The notes below the pieces were generated by a model that was given only the letters and a program-made list of their open reading frames with translations, was not told the DNA's origin and did no database searches. Position numbers and translations under genes: made by a program. 64,000 nt of DNA from Mucilaginibacter sp. KACC 22773. GTDB lineage: Bacteria; Bacteroidota; Bacteroidia; Sphingobacteriales; Sphingobacteriaceae. Positions within the stretch are counted from its first letter, which is position 1, and each line of letters begins with the position of its first letter. Positions 16,874 to 25,388 of the stretch are shown in pieces. The DNA lies in assembly GCF_028736215.1 (NCBI RefSeq), contig NZ_CP117883.1, forward strand, positions 1,736,001-1,800,000. The letters are read 5' to 3'.

Positions 16874-18631
16874 TTACTCCACTTCCGCGGTAATCTTTTC
16901 ACCTATTTGCTGCCTCCACATGGCATAATATAGGCCCTTTTGGTTTATCAAATCGAGGTGACGGCCGGATTCAATGATGCGGCCTTTTTCTAACACATAA
17001 ATACAATCGGCATGCATAATTGTGGATAAACGGTGGGCTATTAATATGGTGATATGATTTTCGTTTTCAGATACGTTACGTATGGTTTCGGTGATCTCCT
17101 CTTCGGTGATGGAATCCAGGGATGACGTTGCTTCATCAAATACCAGGATGTCGGGCTTGCGTAACAGCGCACGGGCTATCGAGAGGCGTTGTTTCTCGCC
17201 GCCCGATACTTTTACGCCGCCCTCGCCAATAACGGTGCTCAGGCCTTTATCGGCCCTTGCAAGCAGGGTTTGGCAGGCGGCACGTTGCAATACGTTCATA
17301 CACTCCTCGTCTGTTGCATCCGGGCGAACAAACAGCAGGTTCTCGCGGATGGTGCCTGAAAATAGTTGGGTATCCTGGGTTACAAAGCCAATTTTTTCGC
17401 GCAGCTGATCAAGATCAATCTCTTTGCTTAAAATGTTGTTGTATAAAACATCACCCTCCAAAGGCTGGTACAAACCAACCAACAGCTTTACCAGCGTAGT
17501 TTTACCCGAGCCTGATGGGCCAACAAAAGCAATGGTTTCGCCGGTATTGGTTTCAAAACTAATGTGGTTAAGCGCGTTGCGGTTGGCGGTTAAATGTTTA
17601 AAAGTAACATTGCTGAAGGTTAGCGTGTTAACTTTCTCTACCATTACCGGTTTTTCGGGTTTTTTATCAATAGGTGTACTTAAAATGCCTTTGAAATTGC
17701 CTAAGGAAACCTCTGCTTCGCGCCATGATAGGATTACGTTGCCCAACTCCTGTAATGGGTTAAACAAAAAGAAGGAGTAAAACAAAAAGCTAAAATATTG
17801 GCCCGGCGATAATGAACCCTTAAATATCAGCATCAATAGCACAACCACCATTACGCTCCGCACAAAATTTACAGTGGTACCCTGTACAAAGCTCATACTG
17901 CGTACGTATTTAACTTTTTTTAGCTCCAGATCAAGTATCTTGTAGGTAGTGCTATTCAGTCTTTCTATTTCCTGTTTGGCCAAACCAAGGCTTTTTACCA
18001 ATTCAATGTTCCTTAATGATTCGGTGGTTGAACCAGCGAGTGCCGTGGTTTCAGATACTATCTTCTTTTGAATGGTCTTTATCTTACGACTCATGGCCAT
18101 GCTCACAAAAGTGATGATGGGTATAGCGGCAAAGTATACTAATGTTACCTGGTAATTTACACTTACCGAATATACAATTACAAACACCATCCCTATAAGA
18201 GATACAAATAATATGCTGATGAACGAGGTGATAAACTTTTCGCAATCTAACCGGACTTTTTGTAAAATACCGAGGGTTTCGCCGCTGCGCTGATCTTCAA
18301 AAACCTGGTAAGGCAGCTCTAACGAATGTTTCAGGCCATCGGCGTACATTGCTGCACCAACCTTTTGGGTAATAATATTGGTAAAATAATCCTGGAAATT
18401 TTTTGCTATACGCGATACCATAGCAACGCCAATAGCAGCACCAACCAGCGTTAATACCTGGCGCAGGTATTCATCGTAATGAAGGGTGCCGCGTTTTTCA
18501 ATAACGCGGTCTACAATTCGTCCTGTTATCCAGGGATCAAGGAGCGAAAAGCCTATATTCATGGCAGCCAGAAACAGCGCCATCACCACTATCCAGCGGT
18601 GCTTTTTCAGGTAAGAAATTAGTATATTCAT
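16874..18631 (-). CDS. ABC exporter, fused permease and ATPase
   Basis: A protein of about 585 residues of the MsbA/multidrug-exporter type. It has an N-terminal six-helix membrane domain (starts MNILISYLKKHRWIVVMALF), then a nucleotide-binding domain with Walker A GPSGSGKTT, signature VSGGEKQRLSIARALL, Walker B ILVFDEATSSLDS and an IAHRLST switch. The frame stays open upstream to 18676, but that segment is the frr terminator hairpin, so the ATG at 18631 is chosen. The substrate is not predictable; lipids or drugs are typical. Confidence 0.92.
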   Translation of the reverse strand: MNILISYLKKHRWIVVMALFLAAMNIGFSLLDPWITGRIVDRVIEKRGTLHYDEYLRQVLTLVGAAIGVAMVSRIAKNFQDYFTNIITQKVGAAMYADGLKHSLELPYQVFEDQRSGETLGILQKVRLDCEKFITSFISILFVSLIGMVFVIVYSVSVNYQVTLVYFAAIPIITFVSMAMSRKIKTIQKKIVSETTALAGSTTESLRNIELVKSLGLAKQEIERLNSTTYKILDLELKKVKYVRSMSFVQGTTVNFVRSVMVVVLLMLIFKGSLSPGQYFSFLFYSFFLFNPLQELGNVILSWREAEVSLGNFKGILSTPIDKKPEKPVMVEKVNTLTFSNVTFKHLTANRNALNHISFETNTGETIAFVGPSGSGKTTLVKLLVGLYQPLEGDVLYNNILSKEIDLDQLREKIGFVTQDTQLFSGTIRENLLFVRPDATDEECMNVLQRAACQTLLARADKGLSTVIGEGGVKVSGGEKQRLSIARALLRKPDILVFDEATSSLDSITEEEITETIRNVSENENHITILIAHRLSTIMHADCIYVLEKGRIIESGRHLDLINQKGLYYAMWRQQIGEKITAEVE

Positions 18632-18651
18632 GTTTCGGCGGTAAAAATAAA

Positions 18652-18684
18652 AAAAGGGAATGGCTAAGTAGCTCATTCCCTTTT
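18652..18684 (-). terminator. frr terminator
   Basis: On the minus strand AAAAGGGAATG and CATTCCCTTTT form an 11-bp stem with an 11-nt loop followed by T residues, 21 bp after the frr stop. It separates frr from the ABC exporter gene. Confidence 0.8.
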
Positions 18685-18704
18685 AATTTGACATAAGGTT
18701 AATA

Positions 18705-19268
18705 TTAAACCGTCATGATATCTTTTTCCTTGGCATCAGAAAGCTGATCTACTTTGATGATATAAGCATCGGTCAGCTTTTGAATTTCGGCTTCACCTAC
18801 TTTTATTTCATCTTCAGACACGCCTTCCGATTTCAATTTTTTGATCTTCTCATTGGCATCTTTACGGATGTTGCGGATAGCGATTTTACCGGTTTCGGCT
18901 TCGCCTTTTGCTTTTTTAACCAAATCGCGCCGGCGCTCTTCTGTTAACGGCGGTACGTTAATACGGATGATGATACCATCGTTTTGCGGGTTAACGCCAA
19001 GGTTAGCCGCTATAATTGCTTTTTCTATAGGGGCAAGCAACGATTTTTCCCAGGGTTGTATGATAATTGTTCGGGCATCAGGGGTGTTTACGCTACCCAC
19101 CTGGCTTAAAGGGGTTGCAGTACCGTAATAATCAACAGTAACATCATCCAGCATTGATGGGCTTGCTTTACCGGCACGTATTTTATTTAATTCGTTATCG
19201 GCATGCTCAATGGCCCTTTCCATGGATGCCTTTGCATCAGTAACTTGTTTTTTAATGAGTTCGCTCAT
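18705..19268 (-). CDS. frr: Ribosome recycling factor
   Basis: A 187-residue RRF, which splits post-termination ribosomes together with EF-G. The start at 19268 (MSELIKKQVTDAKASMERAI) gives the standard length; the upstream open extension is not conserved in the family. Characteristic segments: KIRAGKASPSMLDDVTVDYYG, PLSQVGSVNTPDART, IPPLTEERR-type sequence (here NVPPLTEERRRDLVKKAKGE) and the C-terminal helix. Confidence 0.97.
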   Translation of the reverse strand: MSELIKKQVTDAKASMERAIEHADNELNKIRAGKASPSMLDDVTVDYYGTATPLSQVGSVNTPDARTIIIQPWEKSLLAPIEKAIIAANLGVNPQNDGIIIRINVPPLTEERRRDLVKKAKGEAETGKIAIRNIRKDANEKIKKLKSEGVSEDEIKVGEAEIQKLTDAYIIKVDQLSDAKEKDIMTV

Positions 19269-19463
19269 CGGTTTAAATTTTTCACAAAAATAATAAAATC
19301 TACCATTTAACAGCAGGCCATCTGTTTTATCATTTGGTGCCCGCCATGGTTTGCCAACTAACGTAATTTTTGCAAGTATGTTTTTAGCTATAAATGTTAA
19401 ATAACTTTTTTTAACATTTATAATGCCCATTTGTATTTATCTTAGTGTAAACCTATTACAGCT

Positions 19464-19823
19464 ATGAAAAAAATACTGTTAATTATCATTTTGGCCACAT
19501 GTGTAAGTCAGTTAAAAGCGCAGATATCACTTAATCCTTTTTTTAGCAATAAAATTACCTGGAGCCCCACTTTAAAGCCAAAAACAGCTACTAACTTTTT
19601 TGCAACAAAACCTATATCACCGCAGTTAAAAGGTCTTTTATCGGGCAGCGCACTGCAAATGCCTGATGCCCAACCTATGCGCTATTTGATGCCGGTTGTT
19701 AAAGTATCAAGTACCGATAGGATGCCCGTAATAAAAACCGATGAGCCAGGTATGCATTATACCATGCTGATAAAAGGATATGGATCGCCAAAGTTGGATA
19801 GTTTGGCAAAATCAATGCCGTAA
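19464..19823 (+). CDS. Small secreted hypothetical protein
   Basis: A 119-residue protein with a signal peptide (MKKILLIIILATCVSQLKAQ). The mature part is Pro/Lys-rich, with MPDAQPMRYLMPVVKVSS and a C-terminal LIKGYGSPKLDSLAKSMP. No family is recognised. It is divergent from frr and followed by a palindromic repeat. Confidence 0.65.
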   Translation: MKKILLIIILATCVSQLKAQISLNPFFSNKITWSPTLKPKTATNFFATKPISPQLKGLLSGSALQMPDAQPMRYLMPVVKVSSTDRMPVIKTDEPGMHYTMLIKGYGSPKLDSLAKSMP

Positions 19824-19927
19824 TATTGTTGTAAAAGGTTTTTATGAGGTAAAAAACAACGTTACGCGGGTTGCAAAATTTACGAAATGCCAGGGATTAA
19901 CGTTATCCAGGGTTGTCCAATTTTTCT

Positions 19928-20076
19928 GTCATCCTGAGGTACGAAGGATCTATCAGCTGTGAATGACCGATAGAAAAGTTCGCGAATAGATCCTTCGTAC
20001 CTCAGGATGACGGTCTTTTATTTTATATATCATTCCCCTTCAGAATTTCGCAAATTTTACCACTCAGGATGACAGG
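19928..20076. repeat. Perfect 26-bp inverted repeat, TCATCCTGAGG family
   Basis: The arm at 19928-19953 (begins GTCATCCTGAGGTACGAAGG) is repeated exactly in reverse complement at 19986-20011 around a 32-nt loop. A third partial copy (CTCAGGATGACAGG) lies at 20063-20076. It occupies the gap between the small secreted protein and the convergent desaturase-like gene. It resembles REP/palindromic units in being extragenic and symmetrical. Confidence 0.9.
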
Positions 20077-20111
20077 CCTTCGCGCCGTGAAATTAAAGTA
20101 TGCAAGGAAAA

Positions 20112-20945
20112 CTACCTCGGCTGTTCTTCAGCCATCAACACACCCTTGTTAGCTTCGTCCACAACAGCCGCTCCCCGTTTTTTAACCACTTCATTAAAAC
20201 TTTTCTCGTAATCAGGGTGATTAGTGCCCATCAGCCTGTCCCAAATGTTAAAATACAGCCCGTAGTTGCATTTAACCAAATGGTGATGCATGTTATGATG
20301 GGTTGATGTATTATGCCATTTAAATAGCTTATGGCTGGCAAAACCTTTCGGAAAAAGCTCGAAACCCAGGTGACCGGTTACATTGAGCAATAAGGAATAT
20401 AAGGAGAACAAAGTTAACGCTGTACCATGGTACGGGATGGTGAAAGCTATCAGGGGCACAATGCCTACTTCGATAACAGCCTCCAGCGGGTGGAAAGCAT
20501 ACGCTGCAAATGGCGTTGGGTTAGTAGATAGGTGATGGGTTTTATGTATCGCTTTGAATAAAGGCTTCCAGTGCATAGCACGGTGTGACCAATAAAAATA
20601 GGTATCGTGCATCAATATCATCATCACAATACTAAAAATGTAATAGCCCCATCCTTTATCGCTTATGTTGGGATAAATACGGGTTAAGCCAGCTTTACTG
20701 GCGTAAATAACGCTCATGATAACCAGGCCGAAGATAATAATAGTGATAAATGAGTTCACCACCTCGCGGATTACGTGCTTATTTTCGGGATATCGCTGCT
20801 GTATTTTGGCGCGCCAGATGGTTTTATTCTTCCACACATAAAATACCAGGTAAAATGATCCTGCAAATAACAGGTAACGCACAACCAGCCGAAGTAAAAC
20901 GTTGGATATGGCGATCAGATCATCTATGCGGAAGCCTCTAAACAT
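20112..20945 (-). CDS. Sterol desaturase / fatty acid hydroxylase family protein
   Basis: A 277-residue membrane protein with about four to five hydrophobic helices and the histidine-box pattern of the di-iron fatty acid hydroxylase superfamily: HDTYFYWSHRAMH, HKTHH and, near the C-terminus, HNTSTHHNMHHH. These enzymes hydroxylate or desaturate lipids. The substrate in this organism is unknown; a membrane lipid, carotenoid or hopanoid is possible. Confidence 0.88.
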   Translation of the reverse strand: MFRGFRIDDLIAISNVLLRLVVRYLLFAGSFYLVFYVWKNKTIWRAKIQQRYPENKHVIREVVNSFITIIIFGLVIMSVIYASKAGLTRIYPNISDKGWGYYIFSIVMMILMHDTYFYWSHRAMHWKPLFKAIHKTHHLSTNPTPFAAYAFHPLEAVIEVGIVPLIAFTIPYHGTALTLFSLYSLLLNVTGHLGFELFPKGFASHKLFKWHNTSTHHNMHHHLVKCNYGLYFNIWDRLMGTNHPDYEKSFNEVVKKRGAAVVDEANKGVLMAEEQPR

Positions 20946-20984
20946 CTTTTAATTAAACGTTAAAAAAATGACAATTTATATAGC

Positions 20985-21773
20985 TTAGAAGTCCTTATTC
21001 AGCAGTTTTTCCAGCTCTGCGAAGCTGATATTCATTTTAACGCGGCCCTGTTTGGCATAAGAGATCTCGCCGGTTTCTTCGGATATAATGATGGCAGTAG
21101 CTTCGTTGGCTTCCGTTACGCCAATACCGGCACGGTGTCGCAGGCCAAATTGCGCGGGCAGGTCTGTTTTTTCAGTCAGTGGTAAAATACAACTGGCCGA
21201 TTTAATTTTATTTTCAGCAATCACTACAGCCCCGTCATGCAGCGGGCTTGTTTTTTGAAAAATACTTTCCAGCAGGCGTTTGGAGATCCGGGCTTCTACA
21301 ACCTCGCAACTGTTTTGATAAAACTGCTCGTCGTAATATTTGGCAAATACAATGAGGGCGCCTGTGCGGGTCTGCTTCATGCTTTTGCAGGCGTCAATAA
21401 TAGGCTTAATGCGGGCGTAGTTGTTTTTCTCCACCTCCTTTTTGCCAAAAAAATACTGCCACCAGGCCTTATTGCGTTGCAAGGAAGCATTTTTGCCCAC
21501 CAATAGTAAAAATTTCCTGATCTCCTGCTGAAATACGATGATTACGATGATAATACCCACATCCACCACCTTTTTCAGGATGCCCGCCAGCAAGGGCATT
21601 TTTGTTTCGGGCACAATGAAATACAACAGATATATAAATGCAAGCCCAATAAAAATGTTTGCTGCTATGGTTCCCCGAAGGAGGTTATAAAGCTGGTAAA
21701 TAATGGTTGCCAGCAACAGGATATCCAGTATGGCAAACGGCGTAATTTTAAGGCTGCTTAAAAAGGATTGCAT
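20985..21773 (-). CDS. cdaA: Diadenylate cyclase (CdaA type)
   Basis: A 262-residue protein that makes cyclic di-AMP from two ATP. Three N-terminal membrane helices (about residues 12-85) precede the DAC (DisA_N) domain with the conserved LHDGAVVI (DGA, residues 180-182) and GLRHRAGIGVTE (RHR, 212-214) motifs. c-di-AMP controls potassium and osmotic homeostasis and cell-wall state. Here the gene stands next to the desaturase-like gene on the same strand, with 39 bp between them. Confidence 0.93.
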   Translation of the reverse strand: MQSFLSSLKITPFAILDILLLATIIYQLYNLLRGTIAANIFIGLAFIYLLYFIVPETKMPLLAGILKKVVDVGIIIVIIVFQQEIRKFLLLVGKNASLQRNKAWWQYFFGKKEVEKNNYARIKPIIDACKSMKQTRTGALIVFAKYYDEQFYQNSCEVVEARISKRLLESIFQKTSPLHDGAVVIAENKIKSASCILPLTEKTDLPAQFGLRHRAGIGVTEANEATAIIISEETGEISYAKQGRVKMNISFAELEKLLNKDF

Positions 21774-21886
21774 TTACGAAGTTAACAAGTTTCGGCAAGT
21801 TAAAAAGTGCTGATGAAACATTGGCGTGCCGCAAATAAATTAGTGTGCCGTAGGTAAGTTACTAACTTAAGAAAGTTAGAAGGGTT

Positions 21887-21970
21887 TGAATATCGAACAC
21901 CGAATATCCAATGCCGAATAACGAACAGAAACTTCGGTGTTGGACATTCGAAATTCATTATTCGATATTA
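21887..21970. repeat. Tandem-word hairpin, GAATATCGAACACC family
   Basis: The left arm (21887-21926) reads TTGAATATCGAACACCGAA and goes on with TATCC and GCCGAATAACGAA words. The right arm (21931-21970) carries complements such as TTCGGTGTTGGACATTCG and TTATTCGATATT. It lies between cdaA and the globin gene. Confidence 0.75.
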
Positions 21971-21986
21971 TTTACACATCTGTTGC

Positions 21987-22475
21987 TTACTTAATAACAT
22001 CGCCTGGTATATACGGCCCACCCGGCACACCCCATCCCCAGGCTGGCATCGGCGCGTTGGCAGCCTCGGTTGCTTCACTTTCTTTTGAGTTGATAACCGC
22101 AATGCGCGTACCCCACTCCAGGTAAGCCAAAAATGCCGACCGGAATTCGGGATCGTCCGGCAGTTGTAATTCGTCGGCAGTTTTCAGCAGCAGTTCCATC
22201 CAGCGTTTGCGGTGTGCCTCGGTCAGGTATTTTTGCAGGTGCTTGCTTATCATGATAAAATGGCTGCCCTCCTCCTCGCTGTAAGTTTTAGGGCCGCCCA
22301 AAACTTCGGCAACAAAATGGGCTACATGCAGGCGGTGTTGAGCCGACATATGTTTAAATACAGGCTCCAGTAATTCGTCGGCCAAAACCTTGTCATAAAA
22401 CTTATCAAACAGAGTTACAAAAGCCTGCATACCGCCGGCCCATTCAAAAAGCGAAGGGATTTTATTAGCTGCCAT
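21987..22475 (-). CDS. Truncated hemoglobin (group II-like)
   Basis: A 162-residue globin of the truncated (2-on-2) class. Features: helix B/C region FYDKVLADELLEPVFKHMS, LGGPKTYSE, SHFIMISKHLQKYL with the likely heme-ligand His, and RKRWMELLLKTAD with the conserved Trp of group II. The C-terminal tail is unusual, rich in Ala, Pro, Gly and Trp (MPAWGWGVPGGPYIPG). Likely role: oxygen or nitric-oxide chemistry. The proximal His assignment is by alignment from memory. Confidence 0.85.
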   Translation of the reverse strand: MAANKIPSLFEWAGGMQAFVTLFDKFYDKVLADELLEPVFKHMSAQHRLHVAHFVAEVLGGPKTYSEEEGSHFIMISKHLQKYLTEAHRKRWMELLLKTADELQLPDDPEFRSAFLAYLEWGTRIAVINSKESEATEAANAPMPAWGWGVPGGPYIPGDVIK

Positions 22476-22549
22476 ATTATTTAAGCCGTTATATTCAAAA
22501 ATAAAGATAGCAGTGTATAATTTAATATGTGGAATTAAATCAGGAATCT

Positions 22550-23521
22550 TTACTTATTCCGCTCGGTAGTAAAGCGCACCAATTGCTCCAAGGCGGTATG
22601 CGAATCGCTTGGCGGGAAAGTATTCAGTATTTCAAAAGCCTCGTCCTGGTATTTTTTCATTTGAGTTTCGGCATATTGCAAACCGCCGGTCTCGTTCACA
22701 AATTTTATGATCTGGGCAATCTTGGCAGGGTCGTCGTTATGGTTTTTAACAAGGTTAATGATCCGTTTCTTTTCAGACGGCGTAGTATTGGCCAGCGAAT
22801 AAATAAGGGGTAATGTAACTTTTTTCTCCTTGATATCGATACCCAGGGGTTTACCCACATCATCGGTACCAAAATCGAACATATCATCCTTAATCTGGAA
22901 GGCAATGCCTATTTTCTCGCCAAAAAGGCGCATTTTTTCAACCACCTCATCACTCGCGCCGGCAGATGACGCCCCACAGGCACAACAGGAAGCGATAAGT
23001 GAAGCTGTTTTCTGACGGATAACTTCGTAATAAACCGGCTCGCCAATGTCCATGCGTCGTACTTTTTCTATCTGCATCAACTCGCCCTCGCTCATTTGCT
23101 TAACGGCATCTGATACGATACGCAGCAATTGAAAATCATTATTTTCGATAGAAAGCAACAGGCCTTTAGATAGCAGGTAATCGCCTACTAAAACAGCTAT
23201 TTTATTTTTCCATAAAGCGTTGATAGAGAAAAATCCCCGGCGCTGGTAAGAGTTATCAACCACATCATCATGCACCAGCGAAGCGGTGTGCAGCAACTCG
23301 ACCAATGCTGCGCCCCTGTGTGTAGATTCGTTGATGCCGCCACATATTTTGGCAGCAAAAAAAACGAACATCGGTCTTATCTGCTTGCCTTTACGTTTAA
23401 CAATATAATGGGTAATGCGATCCAGTAACGGCACCGAGCTTTGCATAGAAGACTTGAACTTCTCTTCGAACGCATCAATATCGGCAGCGATAGGTCTCTT
23501 AATCTCGTTGATGCTCAGCAT
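22550..23521 (-). CDS. Polyprenyl diphosphate synthase
   Basis: A 323-residue trans-isoprenyl diphosphate synthase that extends allylic diphosphates with IPP, probably for the menaquinone side chain. The first Asp-rich motif is SLVHDDVVDNSYQRRG (DDxxD at residues 85-89) and the second is QIKDDMFDFGTDDVGKP. GKQIRPMFVFFAAK and a QMSEGELMQIEK segment are also typical. The chain length cannot be set from sequence. Confidence 0.92.
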   Translation of the reverse strand: MLSINEIKRPIAADIDAFEEKFKSSMQSSVPLLDRITHYIVKRKGKQIRPMFVFFAAKICGGINESTHRGAALVELLHTASLVHDDVVDNSYQRRGFFSINALWKNKIAVLVGDYLLSKGLLLSIENNDFQLLRIVSDAVKQMSEGELMQIEKVRRMDIGEPVYYEVIRQKTASLIASCCACGASSAGASDEVVEKMRLFGEKIGIAFQIKDDMFDFGTDDVGKPLGIDIKEKKVTLPLIYSLANTTPSEKKRIINLVKNHNDDPAKIAQIIKFVNETGGLQYAETQMKKYQDEAFEILNTFPPSDSHTALEQLVRFTTERNK

Positions 23522-23701
23522 TTAAACTAAACAAGCTTTTATGGTGTAAAACTGCCTTGTGGCAATATGAGGCAAACATAAGCTAAAATTATTTATCTGC
23601 ATTAATGCAGAATATTTTTTACTCAAATTAAACCATCCGATCAATAAACAGTCAATACCAGTGATTGCCATATTTATAAGTTGAGTTAAAGTTTTGTGTG
23701 T

Positions 23702-23735
23702 GCGGGTTGCCTTTAAAAAGGTGCCCGCTTTTTTA
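23702..23735 (+). terminator. Orphan terminator-like hairpin upstream of tRNA-Ser
   Basis: GCGGGTTGCC pairs with GGTGCCCGC around an A-rich loop and is followed by six T residues on the plus strand. No plus-strand gene ends here, since the upstream polyprenyl synthase is divergent. It could end a short non-coding transcript or act as an attenuator ahead of the tRNA. The rest of the 23522-23785 gap shows no gene. Confidence 0.5.
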
Positions 23736-23785
23736 TTAGCGGCAAATGCAATAATATTTTACCTTTGCAATCCATTTAGCAATAC

Positions 23786-23873
23786 GGAGAGGTGTCTGAG
23801 TGGTCGAAAGAGCACGCCTGGAAAGTGTGTATACTTCAAAAGGGTATCGAGGGTTCGAATCCCTCCCTCTCCG
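23786..23873 (+). tRNA. tRNA-Ser (anticodon GGA)
   Basis: An 88-nt tRNA with acceptor stem GGAGAGG/CCTCTCC, D arm, anticodon loop CTGGAAA (anticodon GGA, reading UCC/UCU), a long variable arm typical of serine tRNAs and a GGTTCGAATCC T arm. The discriminator base is G. The CCA end is not encoded. A -7 element TACCTTTG lies at 23760-23767. Confidence 0.95.
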
Positions 23874-23896
23874 CTTAGTATTTTGAAATTAAGGTC

Positions 23897-23932
23897 AAAA
23901 CGCTGTAAATTAATTATTTACGGCGTTTTTTT
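23897..23932 (+). terminator. tRNA-Ser terminator
   Basis: AACGCTGTAAAT pairs with ATTTACGGCGTT around a short AT loop and is followed by a T run, 24 bp after the tRNA. Confidence 0.8.
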
Positions 23933-24018
23933 GTTTATGTCAAAAGTATAATAAACCAAATTAATCCGATCCATTATTACGCGGTTCATATTGATAAACG
24001 ATTAAACGATCTTGTACG

Positions 24019-24222
24019 ATGTCGTCAGTAATTTGGCAGATACCTGACCTATGCTCAGATCTCGTCCAAAGAGTTGTTTTGGCTACCGGCATTAACCGGC
24101 CCTATGACCATTTACAGGAAATGATCCTGCGCAGCTCTGAAGCAGACAACCGTCAGGTTGCTTTGCATTTATTAGAACTTCACAGCCGGGTTCAAGGCTT
24201 TCGGCCCGATAATACCAGCTAA
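24019..24222 (+). CDS. Doubtful small ORF (67 residues)
   Basis: A frame starting MSSVIWQIPDLCSDLVQRVV with a plausible helical composition and no hydrophobic segment. It overlaps the 3' end of the convergent DUF6629 gene by 51 bp, and I recognise no family. It may be the first gene of the accessory island or a chance ORF. Confidence 0.3.
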   Translation: MSSVIWQIPDLCSDLVQRVVLATGINRPYDHLQEMILRSSEADNRQVALHLLELHSRVQGFRPDNTS

Positions 24223-24861
24223 AGTTTGCTGTAGCCGGAATAAAACGATGAAAACGACGATACTGATAATCGCGGCGAAAAAGCACCACACCGAAAGCTC
24301 ATAATCCTCGAAAAAGAGATGGGTTATGATGTAAGCTATGCCTATGGAAAGTCCAAACAGCCACATTCCTTTTACGCTCGAAATAAACGGGGGAACAACG
24401 ATGGCCAGGAAATATAATATCGCGGAATCGTGGAGCGCCGAATTCATCGAGCCCAGGCTATAAAAAATATGCATACCCGCTATCTCTGCGTGAATGGGCT
24501 GGGTCATCAGCCGGTAAGCCAGGTAGCCGGATACCAGCAGGCCAATTCCGGTTGCTATATACAATATCTTTTTTCTCGGCGTAGAAGTTTCCAATAATAA
24601 AATAGCGAAAGGCACCCAGGATGGCCAGACCACCTGCGCAAATGCCAGGAAAGTATAAGTTGCCGGTTTTAGCCATAGGGCATAACCCGGATTTAGGAGT
24701 GCGAGCCATATCAATCCTTCTGATACCTGCTGCACGGCAAAGATGAGCGGGATCCCGGCAAAGGCCATTTGCTGCCGCTTACCACATCTACTGAGCGTAG
24801 CGACGCCTATTACAGAAAGGACGGCGCTGGCTCCAAAACTTGCACCTGCTGAAAAACACAT
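24172..24861 (-). CDS. DUF6629 family membrane protein
   Basis: A 229-residue integral membrane protein beginning MCFSAGASFGASAVL, the N-terminal signature of the DUF6629 family. About seven hydrophobic helices follow. The ribosome-binding site is unusually strong for this genome (AAAAGGAG about 10 nt before the ATG). Function unknown. It is the first confident gene of the stress island. A single half-matched regulatory box (TGATGAGTGTTA, 24882-24893) lies in the leader without a 22-bp partner. Confidence 0.8.
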   Translation of the reverse strand: MCFSAGASFGASAVLSVIGVATLSRCGKRQQMAFAGIPLIFAVQQVSEGLIWLALLNPGYALWLKPATYTFLAFAQVVWPSWVPFAILLLETSTPRKKILYIATGIGLLVSGYLAYRLMTQPIHAEIAGMHIFYSLGSMNSALHDSAILYFLAIVVPPFISSVKGMWLFGLSIGIAYIITHLFFEDYELSVWCFFAAIISIVVFIVLFRLQQTLAGIIGPKALNPAVKF

Positions 24862-25064
24862 TTTTCTTTCTCCTTTTGATTTGATGAGTGTTAAAATTCC
24901 AAAGGAGTTGAGACGAACGGGCCGTTTTCCTGATTTGGCAACGCATTAGTATTGATTTAAATATAGCACTAAATTCAATATTGCGCCTTACAATTAATAA
25001 CGCTATACCGGGCAGCAGCTTCGATCAGGGAAAACGAAATGCCGCAGGTAACGTTTGAAATCGT

Positions 25065-25388
25065 TTAAAGTCCGTCGCCATCAGGTTTATCGTAAACCGA
25101 TAAGGCAACGGGTAAACAACTGGCGACACCATTTAAGCCGCAAACAGTTAAAGTAATAAGGATGGCATCCACGATTTCTGCCCGGGAAGCACCCAACTCC
25201 TTTGCCATGGCCACATGGTAGTAGATCGCCTTCGGATCGCCTAACGCGGACTTGATGCCGATATAGACCAGCTGCTTGGTTTTTGCATCAAGGCCATTCG
25301 TTTGTTTTAACGCTTCGACTAATTGGTTAAAAGCTATGGCTACTTTGGGAGCCTCCTGTTCAAAAGCTGCTAATGGGTTATTATTCAT
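25065..25388 (-). CDS. Carboxymuconolactone decarboxylase family protein
   Basis: A 107-residue all-helical protein of the CMD/AhpD-like superfamily, with LDAKTKQLVYIGIKSALG and YYHVAMAKELGASRAEIVDAI matching the family core. The CxxC or CxxH redox cysteines of AhpD are absent here (the site reads DPKAIYYH), so peroxidase-type activity is unlikely. It overlaps the preceding membrane-protein gene by 8 bp and is the last gene of the DUF892-ftsH operon. Confidence 0.82.
   Translation of the reverse strand: MNNNPLAAFEQEAPKVAIAFNQLVEALKQTNGLDAKTKQLVYIGIKSALGDPKAIYYHVAMAKELGASRAEIVDAILITLTVCGLNGVASCLPVALSVYDKPDGDGL

Noticed and set aside
23851..24000. tRNA-Ser 3' end as attachment site for the accessory island
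   Set aside because: I could find no second copy of the tRNA 3' end in the window and no integrase gene, so integration at this tRNA is not supported.
24882..24893. TGATGAGTGTTA as another regulon box before the DUF6629 gene
   Set aside because: It has one core mismatch, no partner 22 bp away and no -7 element at the right distance.
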